A stretch of DNA of 64,000 bases from CAYQOX01 sp964419335. GTDB taxonomy: Bacteria; Hinthialibacterota; Hinthialibacteria; Hinthialibacterales; Hinthialibacteraceae. A model generated the notes under the pieces. The model was not told where the DNA came from, searched no databases, and saw only the letters and a program-made list of their open reading frames with translations. The first letter of the stretch is position 1; each line of letters opens with the position of its first letter. Shown one piece after another: positions 16,873-26,858 of this stretch. Position numbers and translations under genes: made by a program. Location of the stretch: the NCBI GenBank assembly GCA_964419335.1, contig CAYQOX010000005.1, positions 1 to 64,000 on the forward strand, read 5' to 3'.

Positions 16873-19629
16873 TCACTCCGTCACTCGCTTAGGCGCTTCT
16901 GCACGATAAGCGCGAAACTCATAGAACGAAGGCTTCGCTTCTTCGGGTACCTCCGTTAGGGTCACACGCAGGTAACGAAGATCTTCCTCTTCGAAGTAGA
17001 GCCTTTGTTTTTGATCCGTGACTTCATTCTCGGTTCGATCGACCAAGAGATCCCATTCCTTCGCATCGCTCGAGCCTTCAAGTTTATACTGATATTTCAC
17101 GCCATCACGGCTCCAATACATTTCAGCCCCAATAAGAGGATGAGGCGTACCTAAATCAATCTGCCACCAAGGCTCTTCATCCTCCTCTTCAGCCATCCAA
17201 CGCGTCAACGCATCGCTATCATGACCAAATTGCGCGGGATACATCTTATGCGACGAGGAGGAGATCGCCGTCCCCTCTTCGGCTAAGTTATACAAACCAT
17301 TTCCTAGACTACGCAAGAGAAAATCTTCGAAGAGCCAAAAGATATAATTATAATCAAAGTCGCCACCCATATGATGTCCGCCAGTGGTATCGACAACCAA
17401 TTCTACATGGTCCCCTTTTCCAGCTTTCATCAATGCCTGATAAACTTTAACCGTATCCTGGAAAAGCACATTGGTGTCTTCTACGCCATGAAGCAACATC
17501 AAGCGTCCTTCTAAATTTTTCGCTAACGGAATCAGCGAAAATTTTTTGTCTTCGTCTTCCTCTTCTTCAAATTCACTAATCGTCACGCTGGTATAGCTCC
17601 CATAATAATTGCGCCATTGGGTAGGTCCTGCACCGGCCATCCCCACCGTAAATCTATCTGGCTCGGTGTATAAGGCCATCTGAGTTACAAATCCGCCAAA
17701 GCTCCACCCATAAAGCGCAACTCGATTGGGATCTCCCCCATAGGTTTCAAGAATATGCTTCACCCCATCGCTAAGATCTTCGACTTGCGGTTCGCCGGGC
17801 TGTTTCCAATTCGCACTCTCAAACACTTCCCCATAATTGGAACTCCCACGGGGATCAATGACTGCTGCAATGTAACCGTGTCGTTTTGCCATATACATAG
17901 GGAACCGGTAATTGTAGGTACCAAATCCGCCATAGGTCACCATGCTTTTCGCATCCAAGGGACCGCCATAGGTATAAATCATAATCGGACGCCGATCCTC
18001 TTTTTTAAGATGTGGAGGGAGAAAGATCATCCCATGAATCGTATGTCCATGCCGGTTTTTATACGAAAACATCTCAGGCTTGAGTTGATTCAATTGATCA
18101 ATTGTCTGGGAATGCGAATCGGTAATAAGCCTTTCTGTGCTAGAAGAAACCTGCCCCACGGCCAGTTCTTTAGGTTTCTCCCAACTCTCAAACAAGGCGG
18201 CATATTGATCTCCATCTTGACTCACCGTAGCGTCGGAATACTCTCCATCTTTCTGGGTCAACCGGGTCATCTCACTCGTTTCAATATCGACGGCATACAC
18301 ATCCCATTTCACGGGGTGAATCTTATTGGCCAAGACAAAAACCTTTTGCCCTTCTTCCTCAAAAGAAAGGACATCAGCATCAAACTGACCGCGCACTAAT
18401 GGGAAACGCCCTTGGGTAATGGGATTAATCAACCACGGTTGACGAAAACCGCTGTCATCAAAGGTAGCGATAATATATTTTCCATCTGGAGTAAATTGGG
18501 GATTAACACGATTGGGACTCCGTTGATTACCACTATTTCGCGAGAAAAGCACCTGCCGCGCCTCTTCTTCTGAATCGATCTTTGCAGTATAGATGATAAT
18601 CTCTTCCGTATCGGGATTGTACGTGTTAAACACAATTTTCGAGCTATCTTTTGACCATTTTGGTTTTGTAATACGCAAATGCTTCTCACCCCCCTCATGA
18701 TGAAAGACTTTAACCGCTTGATCCTCGGTCCCATTCTTTATCCGATCATGCACCTTTTGTAAATAAATCCATTTTTCTTTATCTGGCCCTTCGCGATCTT
18801 CCGCTAAAGGTCGATAATGAGTCTTCCATTCGGCAAATCGTCCCTGATAAGTCACATAGCCCACTACGCGCTTGTCTTCTGATTCACCTTTCGACTTGGA
18901 AGTCGCAATGGCCATCCATTTCTGATCCGGCGAGAGAATTTTATGTTCAATATGCTGATCGGAAGGTATCGTGGGATATATTTCTTCGATAAACGAATCC
19001 CCAAATTTCATACGAATCAAAGTACCACCACGCCAATATACAAAACCATCACCCTCTTTGGTGAATTCATAGTTTTGCTCTTCTTCTTTGGTCTTCGTTA
19101 AACGTTGGATTTCATCCTTTTCCACATGCAAAAGATATAAATCATTCTTATACAATAACATCAAGCGGTAATCGTTTTCAGACCAGGTATAGGAAGAGAC
19201 CCCTGCATATTTGGGCAAGCCGTCATTCTTTTTCTTTTCCTCCTCATCCTCTTCTTCCTTATTCGCCTGGACAATTTCGAAAGCATCGGCTTCAAACGAA
19301 GCAAAGGTTTGTGGTTTTGTTAACCGTTTGGTTTCACCCGATTCTGAATCAAAAAGCCAAATATCAACACCATCCGTTTCTTCTTCATTCCAGCGGAAAG
19401 CCAGATATCGGCCATCATGAGACCACTCTACATCTTTTGCCGTCTTCCCAAACAACTCATCATTATCGAAAAGATTATCCAAAGTAAATTCAATGTGCTT
19501 TTCCTCTTCGACTTCTTTGGTTGCGTCTTCAGTTTCAGGAGAAGCCAACGTCACAGGGTTTCCGATTCCCACAGAAACCACAATGAGCTGAAGAACAATC
19601 GCAATTAGGAAATAACGATACAGAGCCAT
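16873..19629 (-). CDS. secreted S9-family (prolyl-oligopeptidase-like) serine peptidase fused to a discoidin-like domain
   Basis: From the ATG at 19627-19629 the product is 918 residues with a Sec signal peptide. A WD/DPP4-like propeller (about 60-500) precedes an alpha/beta-hydrolase domain (about 520-780). Numbered from the longer upstream TTG, the triad is Ser651 (GWSFGG), Asp726 (HGVEDTN) and a His at 760-761 (GGHHMGG). Residues about 795-920 look like an F5/8C (discoidin) carbohydrate-binding domain. Strongly acidic loops occur near 131-143 and 695-703. A TTG at 19651-19653 would add eight residues, but it sits three bases from a terminator and has no Shine-Dalgarno, whereas GAGGAAG precedes the ATG. 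Confidence 0.9.
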   Translation of the reverse strand: MALYRYFLIAIVLQLIVVSVGIGNPVTLASPETEDATKEVEEEKHIEFTLDNLFDNDELFGKTAKDVEWSHDGRYLAFRWNEEETDGVDIWLFDSESGETKRLTKPQTFASFEADAFEIVQANKEEEDEEEKKKNDGLPKYAGVSSYTWSENDYRLMLLYKNDLYLLHVEKDEIQRLTKTKEEEQNYEFTKEGDGFVYWRGGTLIRMKFGDSFIEEIYPTIPSDQHIEHKILSPDQKWMAIATSKSKGESEDKRVVGYVTYQGRFAEWKTHYRPLAEDREGPDKEKWIYLQKVHDRIKNGTEDQAVKVFHHEGGEKHLRITKPKWSKDSSKIVFNTYNPDTEEIIIYTAKIDSEEEARQVLFSRNSGNQRSPNRVNPQFTPDGKYIIATFDDSGFRQPWLINPITQGRFPLVRGQFDADVLSFEEEGQKVFVLANKIHPVKWDVYAVDIETSEMTRLTQKDGEYSDATVSQDGDQYAALFESWEKPKELAVGQVSSSTERLITDSHSQTIDQLNQLKPEMFSYKNRHGHTIHGMIFLPPHLKKEDRRPIMIYTYGGPLDAKSMVTYGGFGTYNYRFPMYMAKRHGYIAAVIDPRGSSNYGEVFESANWKQPGEPQVEDLSDGVKHILETYGGDPNRVALYGWSFGGFVTQMALYTEPDRFTVGMAGAGPTQWRNYYGSYTSVTISEFEEEEDEDKKFSLIPLAKNLEGRLMLLHGVEDTNVLFQDTVKVYQALMKAGKGDHVELVVDTTGGHHMGGDFDYNYIFWLFEDFLLRSLGNGLYNLAEEGTAISSSSHKMYPAQFGHDSDALTRWMAEEEDEEPWWQIDLGTPHPLIGAEMYWSRDGVKYQYKLEGSSDAKEWDLLVDRTENEVTDQKQRLYFEEEDLRYLRVTLTEVPEEAKPSFYEFRAYRAEAPKRVTE

Positions 19630-19655
19630 GATTTTCTTCCTCACTTTATTCAAGT

Positions 19656-19700
19656 AAAAACCACCCTCGCATTAAGCAAGAGTGGTTTTTATTTTAACCT
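19656..19700 (-). terminator. intrinsic terminator of the sulfatase gene
   Basis: Read on the minus strand, a 15-base stem with two G-U pairs (bases 19676-19690 with 19656-19670, loop of five bases) is followed by T residues. It lies downstream of the minus-strand sulfatase (ending 19747) and just upstream of the S9 peptidase start, so the peptidase needs its own promoter or read-through. Confidence 0.85.
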
Positions 19701-19746
19701 ATCTACGGCAATTTTCCGACGGCAAGCGTACCTCAAAACTGTCATT

Positions 19747-21117
19747 TCATTGAAGTGATTTCTCCCACTCTTCATGTAGTTTCTGCAATTTCTTCACCAT
19801 ATCCGGATGATCCCCGGCCATATTGGTCATCTCGGAGACATCTTCTTCTAGATTAACTAGGAATAATTTGTCCTCCTCGGTAATCTCTGCTTGGTTCGAA
19901 GTATCGCGTGGATTACCGATTAATTTCCAATTCCCTTCACGGACCGCCCATTGATCTCTCCCAGTCTTCCAGTGAAAAACATCATGTGGTGTAGGGCTTT
20001 CCGCAGAACGAATAATAGGCTTTATACTTTTTCCATCAATTTTATGATCCGGTAGATCAACCCCGCATAAATCCAAAATCGTAGGATACCAATCGCAACC
20101 GGTGGCTAGCTGATCCCGCACCGCATTGGATGGAACCACTTCAGGATAACGAATGATGGCAGGTACCCGTATGCCGCCTTCAAACAAACTAAACTTGGCG
20201 CCACGATAGGGACCCGCATCACCTCCACCGCCGCCCGTGCGTACTTCCGTTGAATGTCCATGATCCGATTGAAAAATAACAATCGTATCCTCCGCTAATC
20301 CAACTTCATCTAAATGATCCAAAACCTTACCGATCATCTCATCCATCGTCGACACAAACGCGGCATAATCACTGCGGGGATACTCTAAATGCTCATATTT
20401 CTTCCGCCATTTCTCGATTCCTTGCAAAGGATAATGGGGGAAGTTAATCGCCCAATAAAGAAAGAAAGGTTCATCTTGATGCTTAGAAATAAATTGCTTG
20501 CATTCATCCACCATTAAATCCCCAAAGAAATCTCCATCATACCACACTTCTTCCCCATTACGCCATAGATCGTGGACATTGGGACCACTCCAATAGAAAA
20601 AGTGCGAATAATTATCAATACATCCACCCATATGGCCAAAAGAATAATCAAATCCCTGAGCATTGGGCATGGTTTCTTCGGTATACCCCATGTGCCATTT
20701 TCCAATATGTCCAGTTTTATATCCCGCGTCTTTCAGTGTTTCTGCAATTGTAATCTGCTCTGTCGGCATCCCCGCCCCACCCTTTTGAGAAGGAGCATTG
20801 CCCGCCAATTGGGCCCGTTGAGGATAACGGCCAGTCATCAACGCCGCCCGCGAAGGAGAGCAAACCGGGGCTGCGGCATAAAACTGCATAAAGCGCGTTC
20901 CCTCTTTCGCCAAACGATCCAAACTGGGCGTAATCAAATCCTTTGCCCCATAGGTATTGATATCAATGGATCCATGATCATCCGTAAAAATCAACAAGAC
21001 ATTCGGCTTTTTCTTTTTAGAAGTGGAAGAAAAAGCGAACGGTTGTGCCGCCGCTAAACCAGCCGCCCCAAGAGACAAGTTCTTAACAAATTGCCGACGA
21101 TTTAATGGACTGTTCAT
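19747..21117 (-). CDS. exported type I sulfatase (formylglycine type)
   Basis: A 456-residue S1-family sulfatase with a twin-arginine signal (NRRQFVKN, residues 6-13). The maturation motif CSPSR is at 86-90; Cys86 would become formylglycine. Asp46 and Asp47 (FTDDHG) are calcium ligands, and GKWHMG and SDHGH complete the active site. It probably removes sulfate from a sulfated polysaccharide or oligosaccharide outside the cytoplasm. AGGAG precedes the ATG by seven bases. The gene heads toward its own terminator at 19656. No formylglycine-generating enzyme is encoded in the window. Confidence 0.94.
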   Translation of the reverse strand: MNSPLNRRQFVKNLSLGAAGLAAAQPFAFSSTSKKKKPNVLLIFTDDHGSIDINTYGAKDLITPSLDRLAKEGTRFMQFYAAAPVCSPSRAALMTGRYPQRAQLAGNAPSQKGGAGMPTEQITIAETLKDAGYKTGHIGKWHMGYTEETMPNAQGFDYSFGHMGGCIDNYSHFFYWSGPNVHDLWRNGEEVWYDGDFFGDLMVDECKQFISKHQDEPFFLYWAINFPHYPLQGIEKWRKKYEHLEYPRSDYAAFVSTMDEMIGKVLDHLDEVGLAEDTIVIFQSDHGHSTEVRTGGGGGDAGPYRGAKFSLFEGGIRVPAIIRYPEVVPSNAVRDQLATGCDWYPTILDLCGVDLPDHKIDGKSIKPIIRSAESPTPHDVFHWKTGRDQWAVREGNWKLIGNPRDTSNQAEITEEDKLFLVNLEEDVSEMTNMAGDHPDMVKKLQKLHEEWEKSLQ

Positions 21118-21162
21118 ACATTTCTCCTGATCGAAACGATAGATTTTATCCCCTCATGCTTC

Positions 21163-23133
21163 CTACCACACTGCTTTGATCCACTCACAATATCGCTGCG
21201 CGGCTTCTTCAATCTTTTCGTTTTCTTTTCGTAAATCTTGGATAAAGGAATTGGTTTCTACCGAGCCACGTACATTCTCAAAATCAGCCTCTTGTGAATC
21301 CGGTATCCCCTCAACTCCATAACCAATCCGCGCATTCGCTGCGAATTCTTTCTCCGCATCTTTTAAAATCATATGATTTAATTTAATTTTATTACTCTTC
21401 CATTCGTTAATGATATTCATCCAGTCTTGTTGATTAAATTCACGTAGATTTTTTCCTTTTAATTCACATAATCGACCACAACACCATCTCCAAGCATCTT
21501 CTTCATAAGAATGATAAAGAGAATCCATTTCTTCCCTCATCTTTTCAAGCGTATTGATCTTTCCAGAACGAACCGCCTGGATCAGTGTTTGTATTCTCTG
21601 ACTCGGAACCACCCATCCTCCTACATCTAACCATAAAAAGGATTCCTTCTCGCTGGAAACAAGCTGCTGTTTAACTTGGGTAATATCTTGGGCTTGGCTA
21701 AGGGCTTCAATCTTTTTGATGAGCCATTCCCCCAGCGCAATTCCAATCGCCAGTTCATAATATTTCTTGCAGGTCTTTAGCATTAAGCGTTTTATGGATA
21801 ACCCATTATATTTAACAAACTCGTGTTTTTTATCACTTTTTTCGATCAGTGCCTCTAAGGTCTTTGAGCCATCCATCAACTTTTGCGTAATATATGGATT
21901 CCACAAATCAAAGTGAATGAAATCCAATTTCTCAGAGCCTGTACGTTTGTCCCGTTGCGGCCACTTTTGGCTGTCACGAAGCGTACCCACAGTAAATAAA
22001 TTCATCGCGGGAGTAAGCACACTTTTCTCTTCGATTTCATTGATATACGAAAAAGGTAAGTGTGCCGTATCGAAATTACTATAATGTTTCCCGATGACTA
22101 CCGAATACGGGCCAATGCGTGAAGGCCAAAGCATATAAGAAAACGAGCCCGTCTTCGATCCACGCTCGAGAATTCCCTGATGGACGGGACCAAGTTTGTA
22201 CATATGATTACTCTGATTGGTGCCGCTACCTGCATTATAAAAAGAAAACATAGATGCAATTAACAAGGTGGATTTATGATGCGATACGGTATAGGGTCCC
22301 GCAAAAATCGAACAAGCTTCGCCATGCATCATCTCACTGTTCGCAAAGAAAATCGAATTTTCAGCCGAAAATTGCTTCTCGATTTTTACACTTTGCCCAA
22401 CAAAACATTGGACCACAATCGCGTGACTATCCAACTTAGAGCCTGATTGAACAATAAAATCTTGAGCATAAACCCCCGCTCCGATTCGAGTAACCGCTCG
22501 CTCTTCACTTACAACGGTTCCATTTTTTAAAAATTGAGCCCCCTCAATCTGCGCATGGGGATAAATATACATATTACATAACGTAGCACAATCTTGAATC
22601 AGACAATCTGAACCGATACCTCCTCGCTCTCTGATTTTCTCATGCACATAAGCATCAATCTGATCGTTTATTTTTTCAATAAATTCAAGATCATGGCGAA
22701 ACATGAGCAGCATATAAGCAAGTTGGGAGGACAAACGATCAAAGAGTTGGATCGTACGCCCTCCACCTTCATTCAACACCTCAGCTTCCACCCCATTCCC
22801 AAAGGTTGAAGTTCCATCCATGAAAATCGATTGCGTATTTCTCAATATGGTGCGATCACCAATCTCATAATCGGATAGAAACCCGACATTTTCTATCAAA
22901 ACATCATTTCCTAATATACAGTCCTGAATACAACTATTATAGAGTCCTCTTCTTTGCTTATTCTCATCTTTAGGCTTTGTAACACCTAATTTAACTTCAC
23001 CCAAAAAACGGGTGTTACAAATCCATTCAGGTTCAAAAGGATCTGTAACGAAAACCCGCTGCCAATCGCTGGCGTAATTTCCTTGAGTTTCCAAAACACG
23101 AATTTCATTTTCCGTTAAAGCACGATAGGTCAT
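21163..23133 (-). CDS. DUF4954-family protein with left-handed beta-helix repeats
   Basis: A 656-residue cytosolic protein. Residues about 65-360 contain hexapeptide-type turns (for example IGDRTILRNTQ and IGAGVYAQDFIVQSG), typical of left-handed parallel beta-helix acyl- or sugar-nucleotide transferases. The second half is alpha-helical. I recognise it as DUF4954, a family whose function is not established to my knowledge. The 67-base gap to nagB on the same strand, and the beta-helix fold common in amino-sugar nucleotide metabolism, suggest a role with amino sugars; this is inference. AGGA lies seven bases before the ATG. Confidence 0.82.
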   Translation of the reverse strand: MTYRALTENEIRVLETQGNYASDWQRVFVTDPFEPEWICNTRFLGEVKLGVTKPKDENKQRRGLYNSCIQDCILGNDVLIENVGFLSDYEIGDRTILRNTQSIFMDGTSTFGNGVEAEVLNEGGGRTIQLFDRLSSQLAYMLLMFRHDLEFIEKINDQIDAYVHEKIRERGGIGSDCLIQDCATLCNMYIYPHAQIEGAQFLKNGTVVSEERAVTRIGAGVYAQDFIVQSGSKLDSHAIVVQCFVGQSVKIEKQFSAENSIFFANSEMMHGEACSIFAGPYTVSHHKSTLLIASMFSFYNAGSGTNQSNHMYKLGPVHQGILERGSKTGSFSYMLWPSRIGPYSVVIGKHYSNFDTAHLPFSYINEIEEKSVLTPAMNLFTVGTLRDSQKWPQRDKRTGSEKLDFIHFDLWNPYITQKLMDGSKTLEALIEKSDKKHEFVKYNGLSIKRLMLKTCKKYYELAIGIALGEWLIKKIEALSQAQDITQVKQQLVSSEKESFLWLDVGGWVVPSQRIQTLIQAVRSGKINTLEKMREEMDSLYHSYEEDAWRWCCGRLCELKGKNLREFNQQDWMNIINEWKSNKIKLNHMILKDAEKEFAANARIGYGVEGIPDSQEADFENVRGSVETNSFIQDLRKENEKIEEAAQRYCEWIKAVW

Positions 23134-23200
23134 AATGTATCCTATTAGGCCAAAGAATATGTTTTCTTATTTCAAAATGTACAAGAAACCAAAGATCCGA

Positions 23201-24013
23201 TTAGAGATGAAATCCTTTTACATCGATATTCTGCTGTTCAATATCTTTGAAATATTTCACCGTACCTACTTTCAATTCCATCGTGGCTTCTTCATCACAA
23301 ATAATAATAGAGCGTTGATGCATCTGCAGCATTGAAACCGTCCACATGTGATTGACACCTTCTTCGACTACCTGCTTGAGCGCCCGCGCTTTTTTATAAC
23401 CATTCACTATAACGAGCACTTCACGTGCGTCCATCACCGTACCCACCCCCACGGTTAACGCCTGTTTCGGAACTTTACTGATATCATTATCAAAGAAACG
23501 AGAATTGGCCAAGATCGTATCATAGGCCAAGGTTTTAATTCGCGTGCGCGAAGACAAAGACGAACCGGGTTCATTAAAGGCAATATGACCATCAGGACCA
23601 ATACCACCTAAAAACAGACGAATGCCGCCATATGAATCGATTTTCTTTTCATAATCTTCGCATTCTTTCTCCAAATCCTGGGCATTCCCGTTCAAGATAT
23701 TAATATTTTCTTTGGGAATATCGATATGAGAGAAGAGATGCTCCCACATAAAATAATGGTAACTTTCGGGATGATCTTCCGGTAAATTGACATATTCATC
23801 CATATTGAATGTCACCACATTTTTAAACGAAACTTTTCCTTCTTTGTTTAACCGTACCAATTCTTTATAGGTTCCGATAGGTGAAGATCCTGTTGGCAAT
23901 CCCAACACGTAAGGCCTTTCCGGAGTTGGATTGAAATCGTTAATGGAAGTCGCGATATATAAAGCAACCCACTGACTCAGTTTTTCATAATCATCATGAA
24001 TAACAATACGCAT
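23201..24013 (-). CDS. nagB: glucosamine-6-phosphate deaminase
   Basis: The 270-residue protein matches E. coli NagB closely in length and in catalytic positions: Asp72 (NMDEY), Asp141 and His143 (GPDGHIAFNEP) and Glu148 in the same motif. It converts glucosamine 6-phosphate to fructose 6-phosphate and ammonia, feeding amino sugars into glycolysis. GLPTGSSP near 38-45 is the phosphate-binding loop. AAGGAG lies nine bases upstream of the ATG. NagA is not in the window. It lies between the DUF4954 gene and the ADP-forming acyl-CoA synthetase, all on the minus strand with short gaps. Confidence 0.97.
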   Translation of the reverse strand: MRIVIHDDYEKLSQWVALYIATSINDFNPTPERPYVLGLPTGSSPIGTYKELVRLNKEGKVSFKNVVTFNMDEYVNLPEDHPESYHYFMWEHLFSHIDIPKENINILNGNAQDLEKECEDYEKKIDSYGGIRLFLGGIGPDGHIAFNEPGSSLSSRTRIKTLAYDTILANSRFFDNDISKVPKQALTVGVGTVMDAREVLVIVNGYKKARALKQVVEEGVNHMWTVSMLQMHQRSIIICDEEATMELKVGTVKYFKDIEQQNIDVKGFHL

Positions 24014-24031
24014 AAGTCGTACTCCTTTTCT

Positions 24032-26161
24032 TTACACTAAAATTTTGATATCCACAGCATAACAACCCTTGCCTTCATCAAGAACAATCAAGGGATTGAT
24101 ATCCAATTCTTTTATATCCGGCTGATCCAAGGCCAATTGGGATAAGCGAGACAGGCAATCTATAATTGCATCAATGTCTTTCGGTGCTCTCCCGCGGGCG
24201 CCCGACAAAAGTGGATAAGACTTCACGTGCTTGATCATATTACGGATCCCCTTCGGCCCCACAGGGGCAATCCGAAAACTTACATCTTGGAATATTTCAA
24301 CAAAGATTCCCCCCAATCCAAAGAGTAAGACAGGACCAAAAGCGGGATCGTGCTTCAATCCTAAAATCACCTCTTGGCCTTCAGGGATCATTTTTTGCAC
24401 AAGGACCCCTTCCATGTCAACCTCCGGCATTTGACGAGTCACGGAGTCTGAGATTTGCTCAAAAGCCGCAGCGGCTTCCTCGGGTGTTTCTATATGCAAT
24501 TTCACCCCTTGCACATCCACCTTATGCACAATCTTACTCGCGACAACTTTCATCGCCACTGGAAAACCAATCGTTTCGGCTAATCGGCTCGCTTCATCTT
24601 TCGTTTTTGCGAATCCTCCTTCGGCTGCAGGAATTCCATACGCCCTCAAAACTTTTTGGGCTGCCTCGGGGTCAAGCATCGTCTGATTTTTTTCCTTACA
24701 CGAAGTCAAGATGGCTTTCGCTTCCTCGGGTCGTATTCCTCCAGGGGATTCGGGCGTATCAAACTTTTCCTGGCGAGCATATTGAAAAGAATATACCCGG
24801 GCGAAGGCCTCCGCCATTGATTCCGGGACGATGTAGTGGGGGATTCTTTCTCGCTGAAGTATATCAATCCCTTTCGCCACTTCGGCTTCTCCCATAAAGG
24901 AAGTGTAAATAGGCTTCTCGCTGCCCTTGGCCTGACGACAGACCTCATGGGCGATTTCCTCAATCTCCGTCATCGATTGCGGCGTGAGAATGACAAAAAT
25001 CCCATCCACATTGGGGTCTTTCATAATGGCTTCAATCGCCGCTTGATAGCGATCTGCGCGTGCATCCCCAATCACATCTACGGGATTATTAATATTGGCG
25101 GTTGCAGGCAGGGCTTTCTTCAAAGCCTTGGTCGTTTCTTCCTCAAAACGGGCCATACGCAACCCCTTCTTGATCACGGCATCGGTGGCCAACACTCCTG
25201 GCCCGCCCGCATTCGTAATAATTGCCACCCGATTATTCTGAGGTGGTGGTTGATACGCTAAGGCAATCGAGGTATGAAACATATCCTCAATCGTTTCACA
25301 GCGAATAATTCCGCTTTGTTCAAAGGCCGCAGTACAAATCTCATCACTTCCCGCCAACGACCCGGTATGCGAAGCCGCGGCAGAAGCCCCCTCACTGGTG
25401 CGTCCCGATTTTAGCATTAAGACGGGTTTGCCCGTTTCTTCGATGATAGACCGCGAAACATCCATAAGCGCCCGGCCTTCTTTGATTTCCTCCAAGTATA
25501 ATAAAATGACCTGAGTTTGCGGATCATCTTTTAAATAATAAAGTAAATCGATCTCGCTAATATCCGCCTTGTTTCCAAAACTCACGAATTTCGAAAAGCC
25601 AATATGTTTTGACTGGGCATAATCCAGTACCGCCGTACAGAGAGCCCCACTCTGCGAGAGGAAACCGATGTTTCCTTCTTCAGGCATCTGGCAGGCAAAC
25701 GAGGCATTGAGTCGAACATTAGGGTCGGTATTAATGACTCCCAAACAATTGGGTCCAATAAAGGAAATATTGTATTTCTCCGCGATTTCTTGGAGTTTTT
25801 CTTCACGTTGTCTGCCTTTTTCTCCAATTTCTTTGAACCCGGCCGAAATAACAATGGCCGATTGAATTCCCTTTTGCCCGCATTGTTCCAACGCCAAGTG
25901 ACATACTTGTCCCGGGAAAACCAAGACGGCTAAATCCACCGGTTCATCAATATCAATCACGTATTTTTCGGTTTTGAAACAACAGATCGAACGGCAGGCG
26001 GGGCTTACGGGATATAACACTCCTTGAAAATTACTCTCCAATAAATTTGCGAAAATATCATGCGGGACTGTCCCGCGATTGTTGTTCGTCCCTAGTACGG
26101 CTACCGATTTCGGAAAAAAAATGTTGTCGAGATTCTTTGCTGTATAAGAATTTTGCTGCAT
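24032..26161 (-). CDS. ADP-forming acetate/acyl-CoA ligase, alpha and beta domains fused
   Basis: From the ATG at 26161 the protein is 709 residues. Residues about 10-105 are a CoA-binding Rossmann domain, about 130-470 succinyl-CoA-ligase-like domains, and about 485-709 an ATP-grasp domain. His265 in SHTGS is the expected phospho-histidine. Enzymes of this type make ATP from ADP and phosphate while releasing acetate or another acid, the final step of sugar or amino-acid fermentation in many anaerobes. An ATG at 26197 is in frame, but GGGGGA precedes 26161 and nothing precedes 26197. It follows the acyl carrier protein gene on the same strand by about 145 bases. Confidence 0.92.
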   Translation of the reverse strand: MQQNSYTAKNLDNIFFPKSVAVLGTNNNRGTVPHDIFANLLESNFQGVLYPVSPACRSICCFKTEKYVIDIDEPVDLAVLVFPGQVCHLALEQCGQKGIQSAIVISAGFKEIGEKGRQREEKLQEIAEKYNISFIGPNCLGVINTDPNVRLNASFACQMPEEGNIGFLSQSGALCTAVLDYAQSKHIGFSKFVSFGNKADISEIDLLYYLKDDPQTQVILLYLEEIKEGRALMDVSRSIIEETGKPVLMLKSGRTSEGASAAASHTGSLAGSDEICTAAFEQSGIIRCETIEDMFHTSIALAYQPPPQNNRVAIITNAGGPGVLATDAVIKKGLRMARFEEETTKALKKALPATANINNPVDVIGDARADRYQAAIEAIMKDPNVDGIFVILTPQSMTEIEEIAHEVCRQAKGSEKPIYTSFMGEAEVAKGIDILQRERIPHYIVPESMAEAFARVYSFQYARQEKFDTPESPGGIRPEEAKAILTSCKEKNQTMLDPEAAQKVLRAYGIPAAEGGFAKTKDEASRLAETIGFPVAMKVVASKIVHKVDVQGVKLHIETPEEAAAAFEQISDSVTRQMPEVDMEGVLVQKMIPEGQEVILGLKHDPAFGPVLLFGLGGIFVEIFQDVSFRIAPVGPKGIRNMIKHVKSYPLLSGARGRAPKDIDAIIDCLSRLSQLALDQPDIKELDINPLIVLDEGKGCYAVDIKILV

Positions 26162-26305
26162 AAATGTTTCCCCCAAATTGGTGCAGATAAAATTCATTTA
26201 GGTAAATGAACTGTATAAATCTTTCACAATCACGTCTCTGCATCCTTTCCAGAATGCCCATAAAAAAGAATCTGGATGATAAATGTGATGACGATTGGTT
26301 TCAAC

Positions 26306-26548
26306 TTAATCCACGAATTGCTCGATATAATCTACAGCACCACCGACATCTTGGACTTCAAGAGCCGAATCCTCCTCCATGTCAATATCAAACTCCTCTT
26401 CAAATGCGGCTACTAGTTCAATACTTTGCTGTGAATCCGCTCCAAGGTCAAAAATGAAATTCGACTCTGGTTGAATTTCGGATTCATCCACTTTTAACAC
26501 TTGAGAAATCACTTTTTTAACTCGTTCCAGTATTTCAGCGCGTTCCAT
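26306..26548 (-). CDS. acyl carrier protein with a DSQQS attachment motif
   Basis: An 80-residue acidic four-helix protein of standard ACP length. Ser39 in GADSQQS is the expected phosphopantetheine site; the usual fatty-acid ACP reads DSLD here. Helix 2 (ELVAAFEEEFDI) is well conserved. AAAGGG lies eight bases upstream. It stands next to the acyl-CoA ligase gene rather than a fab cluster, so it may be a specialised carrier and not the main fatty-acid ACP. Confidence 0.92.
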   Translation of the reverse strand: MERAEILERVKKVISQVLKVDESEIQPESNFIFDLGADSQQSIELVAAFEEEFDIDMEEDSALEVQDVGGAVDYIEQFVD

Positions 26549-26858
26549 ACATCTACCCTTTCTATAGAAATCGTTTTAATAAGCCCTAATAAACTTTCCT
26601 AGTCCATAAAGTAATAACGTCCCATCCTTGAAACTCATAACATAACACCATCCCAACCTAAATTTCTAGTATCATGGATAGATCATTTCAAAAACAATGA
26701 TTCTCAAAATTGGTCCTATCCCTGATATTCACTTCTATGGATTCCACACTCTCCCTAAAAAAATATTCGAAATTTTGTTGAAATACAATATGTTTTATGA
26801 TAAGTTAGCCTAAAGTTTTACTTGTTGTCACCAGAATCCTTGCAATCGAGATGAGAAA
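26549..26858. other. 310-base divergent intergenic region
   Basis: No gene, terminator or convincing promoter is seen between the acyl carrier protein (minus) and the small plus-strand gene at 26859. It should contain both promoters. Confidence 0.4.

Noticed and set aside
17755..18399. 214-residue plus-strand frame within the S9 peptidase gene
   Set aside because: The minus-strand gene has continuous domain structure; this frame is a shadow rich in Cys, His and Phe with no family features.
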